Positions 16,465 through 25,583 of a stretch of DNA of 64,000 nucleotides are shown here, in pieces; positions within the stretch are counted from its first letter, which is position 1, and the number at the start of each line of letters is the position of its first letter. Source of the DNA: Pseudomonas proteolytica (GTDB lineage: Bacteria; Pseudomonadota; Gammaproteobacteria; Pseudomonadales; Pseudomonadaceae). A program made the translations under genes and the position numbers. The stretch spans positions 1 through 64,000 of the forward strand of contig NZ_VFEV01000002.1 of NCBI RefSeq assembly GCF_007858275.1. The letters are read 5' to 3'. The notes under the pieces are model-generated. The model saw nothing but the letters and a program-made list of their open reading frames with translations, was not told the origin of the DNA and ran no database searches.

Positions 16465-19086
16465 TTATTCCCGGTCAGAGAGTTTGCTGCGCTGACGCGC
16501 CTTTTTTTCGTTTTCGATCTTGTTGAGCATGGCGCGCAGGGTCTTTTCCATGCCCTGCAGGTCCATGCCTGGCGCCGCTGTTATGGTGAATTCATAGGTG
16601 TCGTGGCTGTCGTACACGGCTGCGGCCGGTGAGCTGCTGATGGGCGGGCGGTTATCCACGGCCAGCGCCGGCATGGCGGTGGCGCTCAGGGCCAGGGTAC
16701 CGGCTGCTGTAAGTTGCTTGCCCATGCTACTCAGTGCGTCGAGCGGACCTTTCTGGCCGCCCTCCAAGCCTTTGGTCAGGCCTGCCATGGTGAACCCACC
16801 CAACTCGGCGAACACTCGTGACGGGCTGTGAATGCCGAGCTTTTCCTTGAACCAACCGATGCTGGCGTCGCCGATTGAGCTGATGGCCGTCTTGACGCTG
16901 CCAAGTCCAGCCATGAGGCCGTTGACCAGGCCGTTGACGATCATGTTGCCGAACTCGGTAAAGCGGCTGGGCAGATCCACGCCCAGGTAACTCAGCACCC
17001 CGGCGAAGGCCTGGTAAATCAGGCCGATGGGGCTGAAGTTGGCCAGGGTGTTGATGATGCCGCCGATCCCGCCGCTGAAGCCGGCTTTGATCTCCGTCCA
17101 GGCGTTGGCGAAGTAGTTTTTCACCGCGTCCCAGTTGGTGTAGATCAGGTAGGCACCTGCGGCCAGGGCGGCGACCACGGCGGCGATGACCAGGACAATC
17201 GGGTTAGCCGAAAGCCCCCACAAAGCGATGCCGACAGTGCGCAATGCAGTCACCAGCGGCCCGATCAAGATGCCGCCCAAGGTTCGTAGAACCGTTCCGA
17301 ACACCTTGAAGATGCCGATGATGCTAGGCAGTTTGATACCGAACATTGCCAGGCCGAAACGCAGCATCAGGAACGGCCCGAGAATGCCCGCGAGTGTAAG
17401 GGCGAGACCGCCGAACAAGGCGGACAGTACAGCCACGCTGGCGACAACCTTCAACAGGGACGCGGTGAGGGCGGGGTTGGCCTTGACCCATCCGTTGACT
17501 TTGTCCAGCACGCCGCCGAGTGCATCCATGACGTCGACCATGGTGGCTCGCATGGTCTCTCCCGCACTGCTTTTGGTGTTGAACAGCTTGTTCTGTAACA
17601 CCTGCCACCGGCCTTCGATGGCATCGGCACGGATATCCATTTCTTTTTGCATGGAGCCATTGGCGGCTGTGTCATCGACCAGTTTGAGCTGGCGGCGCAG
17701 TTCATCCAGGTTGTTGACCAGCTTGGCGGCGTCCTTGCCGTACTCTTTACCGAAAATTCGCGTGGCTACTTCGGTCCGTTGCTTGGGGTCTATCGTTTTG
17801 ATGCGTTCAAGTACCGCCATCATCGTGCCCATGGCATCGGTGGTCATGCCGCCCTGGACCTCATTCAGGTCCATGTTCACCATTTTCATGCCTTCACGGA
17901 ATGTCTTGCTCTGCATGTTCGCGATAGCCAGCTCGCGCACCATCGCCCGGGAGGCGCTGGCGGCGACTTCGGGTGCCGCGCCCAGCGACAGGAACGTGCT
18001 GCCCAGGGCCGCAGCCTTGCGATAGTCGAGCTTGTCGGCCACGTCACTCATGCGGGTAAGCGTTTCAATGATGTCGCCACCCTTCGAGCGGGTGCTGTCA
18101 TCGAGGTAGTTGAGCGCGTCACCCAACTCGGCGATGTTCTTGATCGGCACCTTGTACAAGCCGGCGATCCGGCCCATGTCTTCGCCGACCTGCTCAGCGG
18201 GAAGGTCAAAGGCAACTGCGGCAGTGGCCGAGACTTTTGCCATGGTCAGCAAATTTTCTTTGCCCTGGATACCGGCCCGGGCCTGGGCTTCGACCAGGGC
18301 GGCAAATTCGGTCGTGGCGATGGGCATTTCGTTGCTGGCCGCTTTGATCGCGTCTGCAAACTCGTAGTAGGTGCTGGTGAGTTTGCCGTTGTCGTCGCGC
18401 GCGCCGTCCACCTGTTTGGCAACGCCCATCATGGCGCTTTCGAAGTCGACGTATTCCTTGACCACGCCGATGACCGGGCGGCTGGCCGCGTAGGCCACAC
18501 CCAGGCTGGCACCACCTGCGACAGCCGCGCTGCCGGCGAACTGCTGCCCCTTGTCATACGCACTACGGGCCGTCGCTGCGCGCTTGTGCTGGGCGGTCAG
18601 CTCGGCCATCCGCTTACCCTGCGCGCTGATGCTGGCGTTGGTGGCGCTGATTTGCTCGCGCAGCTGGCGTTCGTGTGTGCCCAGGTTCTTGGTGCTGATC
18701 CCCGCGTCATACAGTCGTGAGCGCAGCCCCTGGAGCTGCTCGCTCTGCTGTTGGTGCTGCTGTTTCAGCCGCTGGGCCTCGCGCACGGCCGTTCGAAAAT
18801 CCTTTGCCATCGCCCTGGTCGGCACGCCGGTCGCGGCAAACTGCTGGCTGAGGGTTTTGACTTTGGCCTGCGCAGCATTCAACGCCTCGTTGGTCTGCTC
18901 GACAGCTGCACGCTGTGACCGCCAGACGGTGACGTCTTTCTGCTGGGTGTTGAGTTCCTTCAGGCGGTCGCGGGCAGCCTTGAGTGCGCGGGCGGTCTCC
19001 AGGCTGCCGTTGTTGATTTGCTTCAGCGGGCGGGTGGCTTTGTCGATGGCACTGAGCAGCACCTGAAGTTTCAGATCATTTGCCAT
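16465..19086 (-). CDS. T: Tape measure protein T
   Basis: A protein of 873 residues from ATG 19086 (MANDLKLQVLLS). A coiled-coil N-terminal part (about 20-190) is followed by a TP901-type tape measure core (MMGVAKQVDGARDDNGK...). Hydrophobic helices cluster around 530-660, and the C-terminal DASIGWFKEKLGIHSPSRVF motif is common to P2-like tape measures. It sets tail length and is threaded through the tube. It overlaps the E' reading frame by 11 bp. Confidence 0.93.
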   Translation of the reverse strand: MANDLKLQVLLSAIDKATRPLKQINNGSLETARALKAARDRLKELNTQQKDVTVWRSQRAAVEQTNEALNAAQAKVKTLSQQFAATGVPTRAMAKDFRTAVREAQRLKQQHQQQSEQLQGLRSRLYDAGISTKNLGTHERQLREQISATNASISAQGKRMAELTAQHKRAATARSAYDKGQQFAGSAAVAGGASLGVAYAASRPVIGVVKEYVDFESAMMGVAKQVDGARDDNGKLTSTYYEFADAIKAASNEMPIATTEFAALVEAQARAGIQGKENLLTMAKVSATAAVAFDLPAEQVGEDMGRIAGLYKVPIKNIAELGDALNYLDDSTRSKGGDIIETLTRMSDVADKLDYRKAAALGSTFLSLGAAPEVAASASRAMVRELAIANMQSKTFREGMKMVNMDLNEVQGGMTTDAMGTMMAVLERIKTIDPKQRTEVATRIFGKEYGKDAAKLVNNLDELRRQLKLVDDTAANGSMQKEMDIRADAIEGRWQVLQNKLFNTKSSAGETMRATMVDVMDALGGVLDKVNGWVKANPALTASLLKVVASVAVLSALFGGLALTLAGILGPFLMLRFGLAMFGIKLPSIIGIFKVFGTVLRTLGGILIGPLVTALRTVGIALWGLSANPIVLVIAAVVAALAAGAYLIYTNWDAVKNYFANAWTEIKAGFSGGIGGIINTLANFSPIGLIYQAFAGVLSYLGVDLPSRFTEFGNMIVNGLVNGLMAGLGSVKTAISSIGDASIGWFKEKLGIHSPSRVFAELGGFTMAGLTKGLEGGQKGPLDALSSMGKQLTAAGTLALSATAMPALAVDNRPPISSSPAAAVYDSHDTYEFTITAAPGMDLQGMEKTLRAMLNKIENEKKARQRSKLSDRE

Positions 19087-19195
19087 CGGTGGAACTCCGC
19101 ACCCTGGCACGCTCGCGCCAGTCCATCAGGTCTTGCAGGCCCAACTGATCCATATCAGCCGGTGCCCAGTGAAAAACCACGGCCAGATCGGCCAT
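19076..19195 (-). CDS. E': GpE-type protein E', 39 residues, -1 frame extension of E
   Basis: This short reading frame begins MADLAVVFHWAPADMDQL and is too short for routine ORF calling. It is the GpE family protein always found between E and T in P2-like phages. It lies in the -1 frame relative to E. Reading back from its ATG stays open to the T TTT TTG heptamer at 19246-19252, so it can be made as an E-E' fusion by programmed frameshift, as in P2. It may also start independently. Confidence 0.85.
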   Translation of the reverse strand: MADLAVVFHWAPADMDQLGLQDLMDWRERARVRSSTDGK

Positions 19196-19203
19196 GGCGT
19201 CCT

Positions 19204-19539
19204 CTACGCAACGAGGGATGCATCCGTCTTCGCCGACTTCTGCAACAAAAAACCACTGATCTTGCTGCTGAGGGCGAGCAGATCGGCCGGGTCCATGCCG
19301 GAGACTTCAATGGCGGTGAGGGTTGGGCTGCTGATGCGCGGTACGACCTTGATCAGGCTGGCGACGTCCATTTGCAGCAGGTCCACCAGGCTCACGCCGC
19401 GCAGCTCGCCCGAGCTGGGTTTGCGCAGGGTGATGCTGTCGATGGTGGTGACGCCGCGACGGATCGGGGAGTCGAGGACGACGGTGTTGTCGTCGGCCAG
19501 TGGTTGAACGTCGGGTTGCTCGGTGGCTGCTGGTTTCAT
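19204..19539 (-). CDS. E: Tail assembly chaperone E
   Basis: A 111-residue protein of the gpE tail-assembly type (TTIDSITLRKPSSGELRGVSL; LTAIEVSGMDPADLLALSSKI). It acts with its frameshifted form on the tape measure during tail assembly. The slippery site for E-E' fusion lies at codons for GFL near residue 97. The stop is TAG at 19204-19206, 9 bp before the E' ATG. Confidence 0.9.
   Translation of the reverse strand: MKPAATEQPDVQPLADDNTVVLDSPIRRGVTTIDSITLRKPSSGELRGVSLVDLLQMDVASLIKVVPRISSPTLTAIEVSGMDPADLLALSSKISGFLLQKSAKTDASLVA
19246..19252 (-). promoter_or_regulatory. T TTT TTG programmed -1 frameshift site
   Basis: On the minus strand the E frame reads GGT TTT TTG, giving an in-frame X XXY YYZ heptamer (T TTT TTG). 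A -1 slip enters a frame open from here through ATG 19195 to the E' stop at 19076. P2 uses the same kind of heptamer for E+E'. Confidence 0.8.
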
Positions 19540-19590
19540 TGGAAAAGCTCCTAGTGATGAACGTGTGGGGTTGTCGATCGAGGGCGGGGA

Positions 19591-20106
19591 TCAGACCCCG
19601 ATGGCCTTGCGCTGTTTCTCCAGCATGTCCTTGCCACCGACCTTCTCGATGAAGTTGAGCAGGTCGATTTCGATGATTTCTTCGTTGTCGACGGTCAGCT
19701 TGTAGTAGGTGCAAGTGGTGGTGATGGAGTGTTCGGTGTCTTCGCCTGGCTGGGCGTCGCCCATTTCGATGGTTTCGTGACGGCCGCGCACCACGATTTC
19801 CACGGCGCTGACTTCGCCTGTGTCGTCCTGCTCATAGGCGCCGGAAAAGCGCAGTGCCACACCCGAGGCGTTGACTGCGCCGAACTGTTTGAGGCTGATC
19901 AGGTCGAGGCCACCGGTTTTCCATTCCAACTGGATGCCGTCATCGGAAAAGCCCAGGTCTGCCTTGACCGGGCCGTTCATGCCGCCGCCGCGATAGGCTT
20001 CCATTTTGCGGCCGAGGGCGGGCAGGGTGACGGACTTAACCAAGCCACGGTAGATGTTGGCGTCGTTGAACAACATGAGGTTTTTGAGCTTGTGGGGCAG
20101 GGCCAT
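19591..20106 (-). CDS. FII: Major tail tube protein FII
   Basis: A 171-residue protein (MALPHKLKNLMLFNDANIYRG start). The KADLGFSDDGIQLEWKTGGL region matches the P2 FII inner tube protein. It lies 57 bp after the sheath gene and before E, the P2 order. Confidence 0.95.
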   Translation of the reverse strand: MALPHKLKNLMLFNDANIYRGLVKSVTLPALGRKMEAYRGGGMNGPVKADLGFSDDGIQLEWKTGGLDLISLKQFGAVNASGVALRFSGAYEQDDTGEVSAVEIVVRGRHETIEMGDAQPGEDTEHSITTTCTYYKLTVDNEEIIEIDLLNFIEKVGGKDMLEKQRKAIGV

Positions 20107-20163
20107 GGCGGTGTTCTCCGGGGGGATGGCACAGGGTTAACTCCCCTCGCGGGGAGGCCCGGT

Positions 20164-21339
20164 TTAGCTGTTGATCTGGCTGGCGAACTGCATCAGGTAG
20201 CGGTCGGTGATGCGCTGGCGAAGCGTGAGGTCTTCCAGGGGCGGCACTGGGGTGTAGTCGTAGTCCAGGGTCAGCTTGCCGGCCTTGAGGGTGTCCTTGT
20301 CGTTAATGTCTTCGGGGTACCAGCAACTGCCGCCGATCAGGTAGCCCTGGGCGATCCATTCGCGGAACTTGGCGTTAACGCCCTCGATGATGTCCCGCAC
20401 CAGGGAGGCGTGCATGGGCTTGTCGACCGCCCACATGTGCGCCTCGGCCATGGTGTCGGCAAGGATCTGCGCGGTACGGGTGTAGTTTTCGAAGGCGAAC
20501 AGCGGATCGTCGCTGCACGTACGGCTGCCCCAGAATCGGAAGCCGCCCTCGTTGATCAGCGTGGTGACTTCGTTGCTGTTGAGGTAGTTGGCATCGGTTG
20601 CCGGGTTTTGCAGATCCCAGAACACGTCGGCGCTGATGCCGGTCACGCCATTGACGGCGACGTTGGAGATAGTTTTGTGCCAGCCGATTTCCTGATCGAT
20701 CTTGGCTCGCAGGCCCAGGGCGCGCGCCACTGCCGAGGCGGTAACGGTTGCATTGGTGACGGTGCTCCAGTTCTGGAACTCCGGCCAGATCACCATCACT
20801 TCACGGGCGCCGAAGCTTTCGCGGTAGGCGACCACTTCTTCCTTGGTTTTGCAGTCCCAAGCACTGACGTAAGCGAAGGCGCGCAGGTCCTTGGCAATCG
20901 ATACCAGGGCGGTGGCTACCGGCTGGCTGTCGAGGCCTGGCACGCCGAGAATGCGCGGCGTCATGCCCACACGGGCTTTGGCAGCGAGCAAGGCTTTCAT
21001 GCCGGTGTACTTGCCATCGGCGGTGGTGGTGCCGATCAGGGCGCTGGTGGTGGCCGCTTCGTCGGCGCCTTCCTTGACTCGCACCACGATGGTATAGGGC
21101 TTGGTCTGGTCTGCGATGGCTTGCAGGCTGGATGCCAGGGTGCCTTTGACACCGGCTTTGGCAATGGCGCTTTGCACATTGGTCAGCAGGACCGGGGTGT
21201 CCAGCGGAAACATCAGGGGGTCTGCATCCTCAGCCGTGCAAACCAGGCCGATGACTGCGGTGGAGATGGTGCGAATGGGGCGGGTGCCGTCGTTGAGTTC
21301 GATGACCCGCACGCCGTGGAGATAGTCTGAACCGGCCAT
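20164..21339 (-). CDS. FI: Tail sheath protein FI
   Basis: A 391-residue contractile sheath protein with an N-terminal HGVRVIELNDGTRPIRTI and FRFWGSRTCSDDPLFAFENYTRTAQI in the C-terminal half, hallmark segments of P2-like sheaths. It is the first gene of the FI-FII-E-T-U-D operon. An Ogr-type dyad lies at 21415-21437, about 75-98 bp upstream. Confidence 0.96.
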   Translation of the reverse strand: MAGSDYLHGVRVIELNDGTRPIRTISTAVIGLVCTAEDADPLMFPLDTPVLLTNVQSAIAKAGVKGTLASSLQAIADQTKPYTIVVRVKEGADEAATTSALIGTTTADGKYTGMKALLAAKARVGMTPRILGVPGLDSQPVATALVSIAKDLRAFAYVSAWDCKTKEEVVAYRESFGAREVMVIWPEFQNWSTVTNATVTASAVARALGLRAKIDQEIGWHKTISNVAVNGVTGISADVFWDLQNPATDANYLNSNEVTTLINEGGFRFWGSRTCSDDPLFAFENYTRTAQILADTMAEAHMWAVDKPMHASLVRDIIEGVNAKFREWIAQGYLIGGSCWYPEDINDKDTLKAGKLTLDYDYTPVPPLEDLTLRQRITDRYLMQFASQINS

Positions 21340-21414
21340 GGGTGGTTGCCTGCGCTGTGATGGAATGACAGTGCACAGGCTGCCGCGCGCGCGCCGATTG
21401 GGCGAGCGCGCGGG

Positions 21415-21437
21415 CTTGTAGTCGCAACGCTTACAAG
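21415..21437 (-). promoter_or_regulatory. Ogr-type dyad of the FI late promoter
   Basis: CTTGTA (21415-21420), 11 bp, TACAAG (21432-21437). The right arm overlaps the stop of gene G. It has the same spacing as the dyads at 26198 and 32904. The centre lies about 87 bp before the FI start, which would put transcription start some 30 bp before the gene if the P2 distance of about 55 holds. Confidence 0.8.
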
Positions 21438-22036
21438 TTCTTGGCAGCGACCCAATCTGGTATTACTGGCCGGAATTGTCTGTCTGGAAAATGTTCCGCG
21501 ACGGGCCAGGCTCGCAGGTCCAAGCGATAACGCTGCAACTGCTGATACTGTTCAGTTGTAAGCGTTGTAGCCTGTTGAAGCTCTAACTCGTCACGATGGC
21601 GCACAACCAAGCCGTCGGTGTTTGCCAGCGCTGAGTCGCGCCAAATTCGTTCGCGCCGTTCAAGTTCTGCGTCACTGGGCAGTGGTGGGTCAACGGCAAC
21701 AGGCTCTCCCTTTGAATTGGCTTGAATGACTTTACCTTGGGACTGTGCGACTAGGAGCGCCAGGTACTTGTCCTGGGGCAGGTCCCGCAGTTCGGCCTTC
21801 GGAGGCAGCGAGCATTTAGGGTTCGGCACTTCAATTAGGGGCGGAGCCGCGTCAGGGTCGGGGACGCTAATCTGTGGGGCCTCTGCGCCTTCATCAGCAT
21901 CACCAGGAACCCAATCGGGATCAGTAATCTTGATTTCTGGTTGTTCCCACTTGGGATCAACTACCAGGATAGTCCGGGGGCCGTGAACCTCATCGGTATA
22001 GAACCCGACACTTTTTGAGTGAAAATACGCGCTCAT
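21431..22036 (-). CDS. G: Tail fibre assembly protein G
   Basis: A 201-residue protein in the place of P2 gpG, directly after the fibre gene. Its C-terminal half (RDELELQQATTLTTEQYQQLQRYRLDLRAWP) is the tail-fibre-assembly domain. The N-terminal half is rich in acidic and proline residues (DWVPGDADEGAEAPQ) and has variable composition. It is lower in GC than the baseplate genes, as expected for a host-range module. Confidence 0.85.
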   Translation of the reverse strand: MSAYFHSKSVGFYTDEVHGPRTILVVDPKWEQPEIKITDPDWVPGDADEGAEAPQISVPDPDAAPPLIEVPNPKCSLPPKAELRDLPQDKYLALLVAQSQGKVIQANSKGEPVAVDPPLPSDAELERRERIWRDSALANTDGLVVRHRDELELQQATTLTTEQYQQLQRYRLDLRAWPVAEHFPDRQFRPVIPDWVAAKNL

Positions 22037-22037
22037 C

Positions 22038-23717
22038 TTAATAACCCTCCGCTTCTACGATAAGTGTCAGCCCGTACTGCGGATTTAACCCCCATTCATC
22101 TACGCGCAAATTGCATCCTGTGCGGGTCAGGTCGGCATACGCACATGAAACGGTTGCCGGCGAGCCATTGGTATGAAGAAACGAAAGTTTCACTGAGTCA
22201 GCTTGCTCTGCAAAGGCAACAGGCCATGTAACCGCACCCGCCCATGCCGTCGAGACATCACCGATATAGATGGAGACCCGCTGACGTAGCAGGCCGGTAT
22301 CGGCGCATTTCCACCAGCCTGGAATACCTTTCTGGCAGGTGTTTTTCGGCAGGGTGGTTTGGGTGATGAAGTAAACCGGCTGTTCATCAAAAGCCCTCCT
22401 GAAGTACGGAAGATTTATGTCGCCGCCCCATAATCCAGCCACGCTAATCGCGTCGCGGGTCAGCTTTTGATTGAACTTTACATCTGACTGAGATACGGAG
22501 TAGACGTCGTAGATCCCATGCCCAACAGCGGTAGGCGGAAGCCCATCCAGATCGGAAAATGCATGACGATGCACTTTGCGAGCAAGTTGCAAAATATTGC
22601 CGGTTGAAGTCTGCAAAAAGTAAGGAAGGTCGGGGTTATCCGATACCAATCCTGCTTGGCTAATCCAATCACTGACAATGCGCTGGGCTAAGCGCACATC
22701 TGTCTGCCCAATGGTGTAGGTATTGTTCTTATCTGCTTTGTCAGCCGGGTTGAAATTGGTGCTGTACCACAGGTGCCCAAGCTCTACCGCATCAACCTTT
22801 GCCGCCAATCCCTCATTGCCCCAGGCTAGGGACAAAAGGTTGCTAGCACCGTTCGCAACATAGCGCTGTCTTGTTTCGTCTATGGTGAGAACGTCCCGAA
22901 GGTCGTAACCATTCCTTGTCGTGGGCTTGTTACTCAAGCTATCGAAGCTGTGTCCGTGGGAAGACAATGACAGGTTAATGATATGGCCCACTGAGCCATC
23001 AGGTTTCTTGAACCTAAAATACGGGGCGGCTGGATCTCCATTCACCACACCCGCCGCCAGTATGCTGTCTGCTGCAACCCGCTGTTCAAGCAGATCATTG
23101 GTCTGGTCTTTGGTGTAAGCGTTGTTGATGCCGAATCCGTCGAGCGTGGTTGGATTGCTGCCCGACTCCACAATGCCCCGCGCGTTGATCGTAACTCGGT
23201 GATAAGTACCCGGCGCTTTGTCCGCCGGCAGCACAGCACCAATCGAGCGATCCACATAATCCCGAGTTGCCAGGACTACTGACGGATCAATCTTCAGCAC
23301 GATGTTGGCCAGGCTGGAAACGATCAGATTCATTCGAATAATCTGCGTTCGACCGGACCCTTGAGTCAGCAGCGGCTTGAAAGTTGGTGCGCAGTTGGCG
23401 ACGGCCACCAGATCGCCGTCCGTGTCGTACAGGCCTATTTCCCGAATCCAGAAACCGCCGACGTTTTCTGGGATGACTTGTTCGGCAATGATGATGCCGG
23501 CGTTTTTCGGGTCTGGCTTGAGCTGGTTGAGCGGTGCACGGCGCCACTCGTTGATCAGCTTGGTTTGCAGGCGGTCGGGGAACGGGTCGGTGCCGTTGGC
23601 ATCACCCACACCCATCTGCGCGAACGTCCAGGGGACGCCCAGGGCATCCGCGTTTGCCTGTTTGGCCTCGCCGATGGCCGTAAGAATGGCTTGAAACTGG
23701 CTGTTCTGGTCGATCAT
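22038..23717 (-). CDS. H: Tail fibre protein H
   Basis: A 559-residue fibre. The N-terminal phage_tail_fibre domain (QFQAILTAIGEAKQANADALG...WTFAQMGVGDANG, residues about 8-45; VPLNQL...NVGGFWIREIGLYD to about 115) attaches to gpI. It is followed by repeats (GHSFDSLSNKPTT, HRHAFSDLDGLPPT) with Y/V-rich spacers and a variable C-terminal tip (CQKGIPGWWKC...). It overlaps I by 4 bp. The lower GC of the distal two thirds suggests exchange. It determines receptor choice. Confidence 0.92.
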   Translation of the reverse strand: MIDQNSQFQAILTAIGEAKQANADALGVPWTFAQMGVGDANGTDPFPDRLQTKLINEWRRAPLNQLKPDPKNAGIIIAEQVIPENVGGFWIREIGLYDTDGDLVAVANCAPTFKPLLTQGSGRTQIIRMNLIVSSLANIVLKIDPSVVLATRDYVDRSIGAVLPADKAPGTYHRVTINARGIVESGSNPTTLDGFGINNAYTKDQTNDLLEQRVAADSILAAGVVNGDPAAPYFRFKKPDGSVGHIINLSLSSHGHSFDSLSNKPTTRNGYDLRDVLTIDETRQRYVANGASNLLSLAWGNEGLAAKVDAVELGHLWYSTNFNPADKADKNNTYTIGQTDVRLAQRIVSDWISQAGLVSDNPDLPYFLQTSTGNILQLARKVHRHAFSDLDGLPPTAVGHGIYDVYSVSQSDVKFNQKLTRDAISVAGLWGGDINLPYFRRAFDEQPVYFITQTTLPKNTCQKGIPGWWKCADTGLLRQRVSIYIGDVSTAWAGAVTWPVAFAEQADSVKLSFLHTNGSPATVSCAYADLTRTGCNLRVDEWGLNPQYGLTLIVEAEGY

Positions 23718-24334
23718 GGGAGGATGTCCATCGTATCAATGTGATGTTCGCGACCGCCCAGGCGCAGATAGCCGCTGACTTCGATGTCGCGTTGGGTCGG
23801 TGGGTAAACGCTGAGTTCATCGCCTTCGTTGACGCAGGCGCCGATATAGAAACTGCCGGTGGTTTCCAGGCTGATGGCCAGGCCGGTGAGGTGGCGGCTG
23901 CGAGGTTTGGCGTCATCGATCAGGAAGGTCAGCTCCTGATACATTTCTTCGGTGATACCGGTTTCCAGCACGCCGACTTTGAGCTTGAAGGTGCCCGGTA
24001 CACCGACCGGCACGTCCTGCCACCACTCAATAATCTCGATCAGATAGCCCAGGGGCTCGACCACTCGGCGCAACGCCCCGATGGTGCCCTTGTGCGAATG
24101 CAGGTAGTACGCGGCCCGGATCGCCGCGCGCTTGGTTGACTCCGACCAGGTGCTGTCCCAGCGGTCGACCGAAAATGACCAGGCCAGGTACGGCAACACA
24201 GCGAGCGGGCACAGGTCCGGGTTCCACAGCAGACGAATCGGAATAGGCACCCGCTGGATCTGCGCCAGTGCCACGGCCGCGTCACGCTCCAACTGCGTCG
24301 AGTTGCCGGGTAGCAGGTGCTGGGCGCCCATCAC
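23714..24334 (-). CDS. I: Baseplate/tail protein I
   Basis: A 206-residue P2 gpI homologue (LLPGNSTQLERDAAVALAQI; LPYLAWSFSVDRWDSTWSE) that links the fibre to the baseplate. It overlaps both neighbours by 4 bp, in the P2 order J-I-H. Confidence 0.93.
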   Translation of the reverse strand: MMGAQHLLPGNSTQLERDAAVALAQIQRVPIPIRLLWNPDLCPLAVLPYLAWSFSVDRWDSTWSESTKRAAIRAAYYLHSHKGTIGALRRVVEPLGYLIEIIEWWQDVPVGVPGTFKLKVGVLETGITEEMYQELTFLIDDAKPRSRHLTGLAISLETTGSFYIGACVNEGDELSVYPPTQRDIEVSGYLRLGGREHHIDTMDILP

Positions 24335-25242
24335 TCCACCCCAACCGATAATTGAATCTCGGTGCAGAACGGCGCCTGGTAAGGCGTGGCGATGATGTCG
24401 GTCCAGCCTTCCAGCACGACCTTGCGCACGCCCTCGACGTGCAGCGCGGCGTGGATTGCTGATTCTGAGACTTCCATGCCCAGTCGACGGCGTTGATAGA
24501 CGTAGTCCCTCAGGCGTTGTTCGGCTGCGGCCCGTGCAGGTTCAGTTTCCGGGCCACTGGTTTTCAGGTAGAGCTTGGCTTTGACCTGGTAGCGCAGGAT
24601 CTGCGCGGCCTGGACGGTGAGCCGGTCGGCGACTGGGCGGCGGTCATCGTCACTGAGGTAGGCATTCACTACGGCCAGCAGCCCAGGTTCGGCGCTGCCA
24701 TCGTTGAGCATGCCTTGCACTGTCACCACGACCACGGCCGGGGAAGGGCTTTCCGCCGTGGCGTCGGCAACCCGGCCGTCAGCAGCGCGGGCGTGGAAGA
24801 TATAGCTGTTGCGCGGGCCGGCGGTGCTGAGGCCTTCCCAGGCCATCTGCGTGCGTTCGCGCAGGCTATCTTCATCTTCCATGACGCGCGCCACGGGCGG
24901 GGATGCTGATGCATTGCCCTCCTGAATCACCAGGCGCTTGACGTTGAAGTTGGAGGCCAGGTTGTCGAGGTCGGAGCCTTTGGCAAAGGGCAGCAGATTG
25001 GCGATTGCCGCTTCGTTGACGCGCTGACGCCAGATCGTCTCGCGGTAAGCGTTCTCTTGCAGCAGCTTGGTCAGCGGCTCCGACTCCAGCTCAAGGCGCG
25101 CGGCGATTTTTGCCTGTTCCTCGACCGGCCACAGGCTGATAGCGTAGGCCTTGCGCTCGGCAAGGATCTGCTCGTAATCGATCTGCTCGACGATCTGCGG
25201 CGCGGGCAACAGGCTGAGGTCGATGGCGGCGAACGTGTTCAT
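24331..25242 (-). CDS. J: Baseplate assembly protein J
   Basis: A 303-residue baseplate wedge protein (FAAIDLSLLPAPQIVEQIDYEQIL start; YIFHARAADGRVADA in the middle), homologous to P2 gpJ. It overlaps W and I by 4 bp, giving one continuous V-W-J-I cluster. Confidence 0.94.
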   Translation of the reverse strand: MNTFAAIDLSLLPAPQIVEQIDYEQILAERKAYAISLWPVEEQAKIAARLELESEPLTKLLQENAYRETIWRQRVNEAAIANLLPFAKGSDLDNLASNFNVKRLVIQEGNASASPPVARVMEDEDSLRERTQMAWEGLSTAGPRNSYIFHARAADGRVADATAESPSPAVVVVTVQGMLNDGSAEPGLLAVVNAYLSDDDRRPVADRLTVQAAQILRYQVKAKLYLKTSGPETEPARAAAEQRLRDYVYQRRRLGMEVSESAIHAALHVEGVRKVVLEGWTDIIATPYQAPFCTEIQLSVGVE

Positions 25243-25583
25243 ACACTGGCCCCCAATTGCAGCGGCAGGCTCATGCTCAACGGCTCATTGGTGTCGACCA
25301 GGGTGCCGTCCAGGTCCAGCACCGATTGGCCTTGCAGATTGGCGCCAAGGAACTGCACCCGGTTCAGGCTGATACGCGGTTCCCAGCGCATCAACGCCAT
25401 GACCGTTGCCGCGTACACGCGCAGGCGTGTGGCATCGTTGAAGGGGTGGTCCACCAGCTCGGGCAGCAGGCTGCCGTATTCGCGGCGCATGACGCGGGTG
25501 CCGATCCGGGTGGTGAGGATGTCGGTAATCGACTGGCTGATGAGGTCCAGATCGCCGATGGCGCCGCCGGTTTCTCGGTTCAT
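25239..25583 (-). CDS. W: Baseplate wedge protein W
   Basis: A protein of 114 residues from ATG 25583 (MNRETGGAIGDLDLISQSI), equal in size to P2 gpW and related to T4 gp25. RVMRREYGSLLPELVDHP is the typical segment. The longer in-frame reading upstream is gene V in another frame. ATGA overlaps with V and J. Confidence 0.94.
   Translation of the reverse strand: MNRETGGAIGDLDLISQSITDILTTRIGTRVMRREYGSLLPELVDHPFNDATRLRVYAATVMALMRWEPRISLNRVQFLGANLQGQSVLDLDGTLVDTNEPLSMSLPLQLGASV

Noticed and set aside
17647..18720. 357-residue plus-strand frame
   Set aside because: It is antisense to the tape measure gene and has shadow-type composition.
19729..21330. 533-residue open frame on the plus strand
   Set aside because: It is antisense to the FI/FII tail genes, is Gly/Val/His-rich with no domain, and exists only because GC-rich codons keep the opposite strand open.
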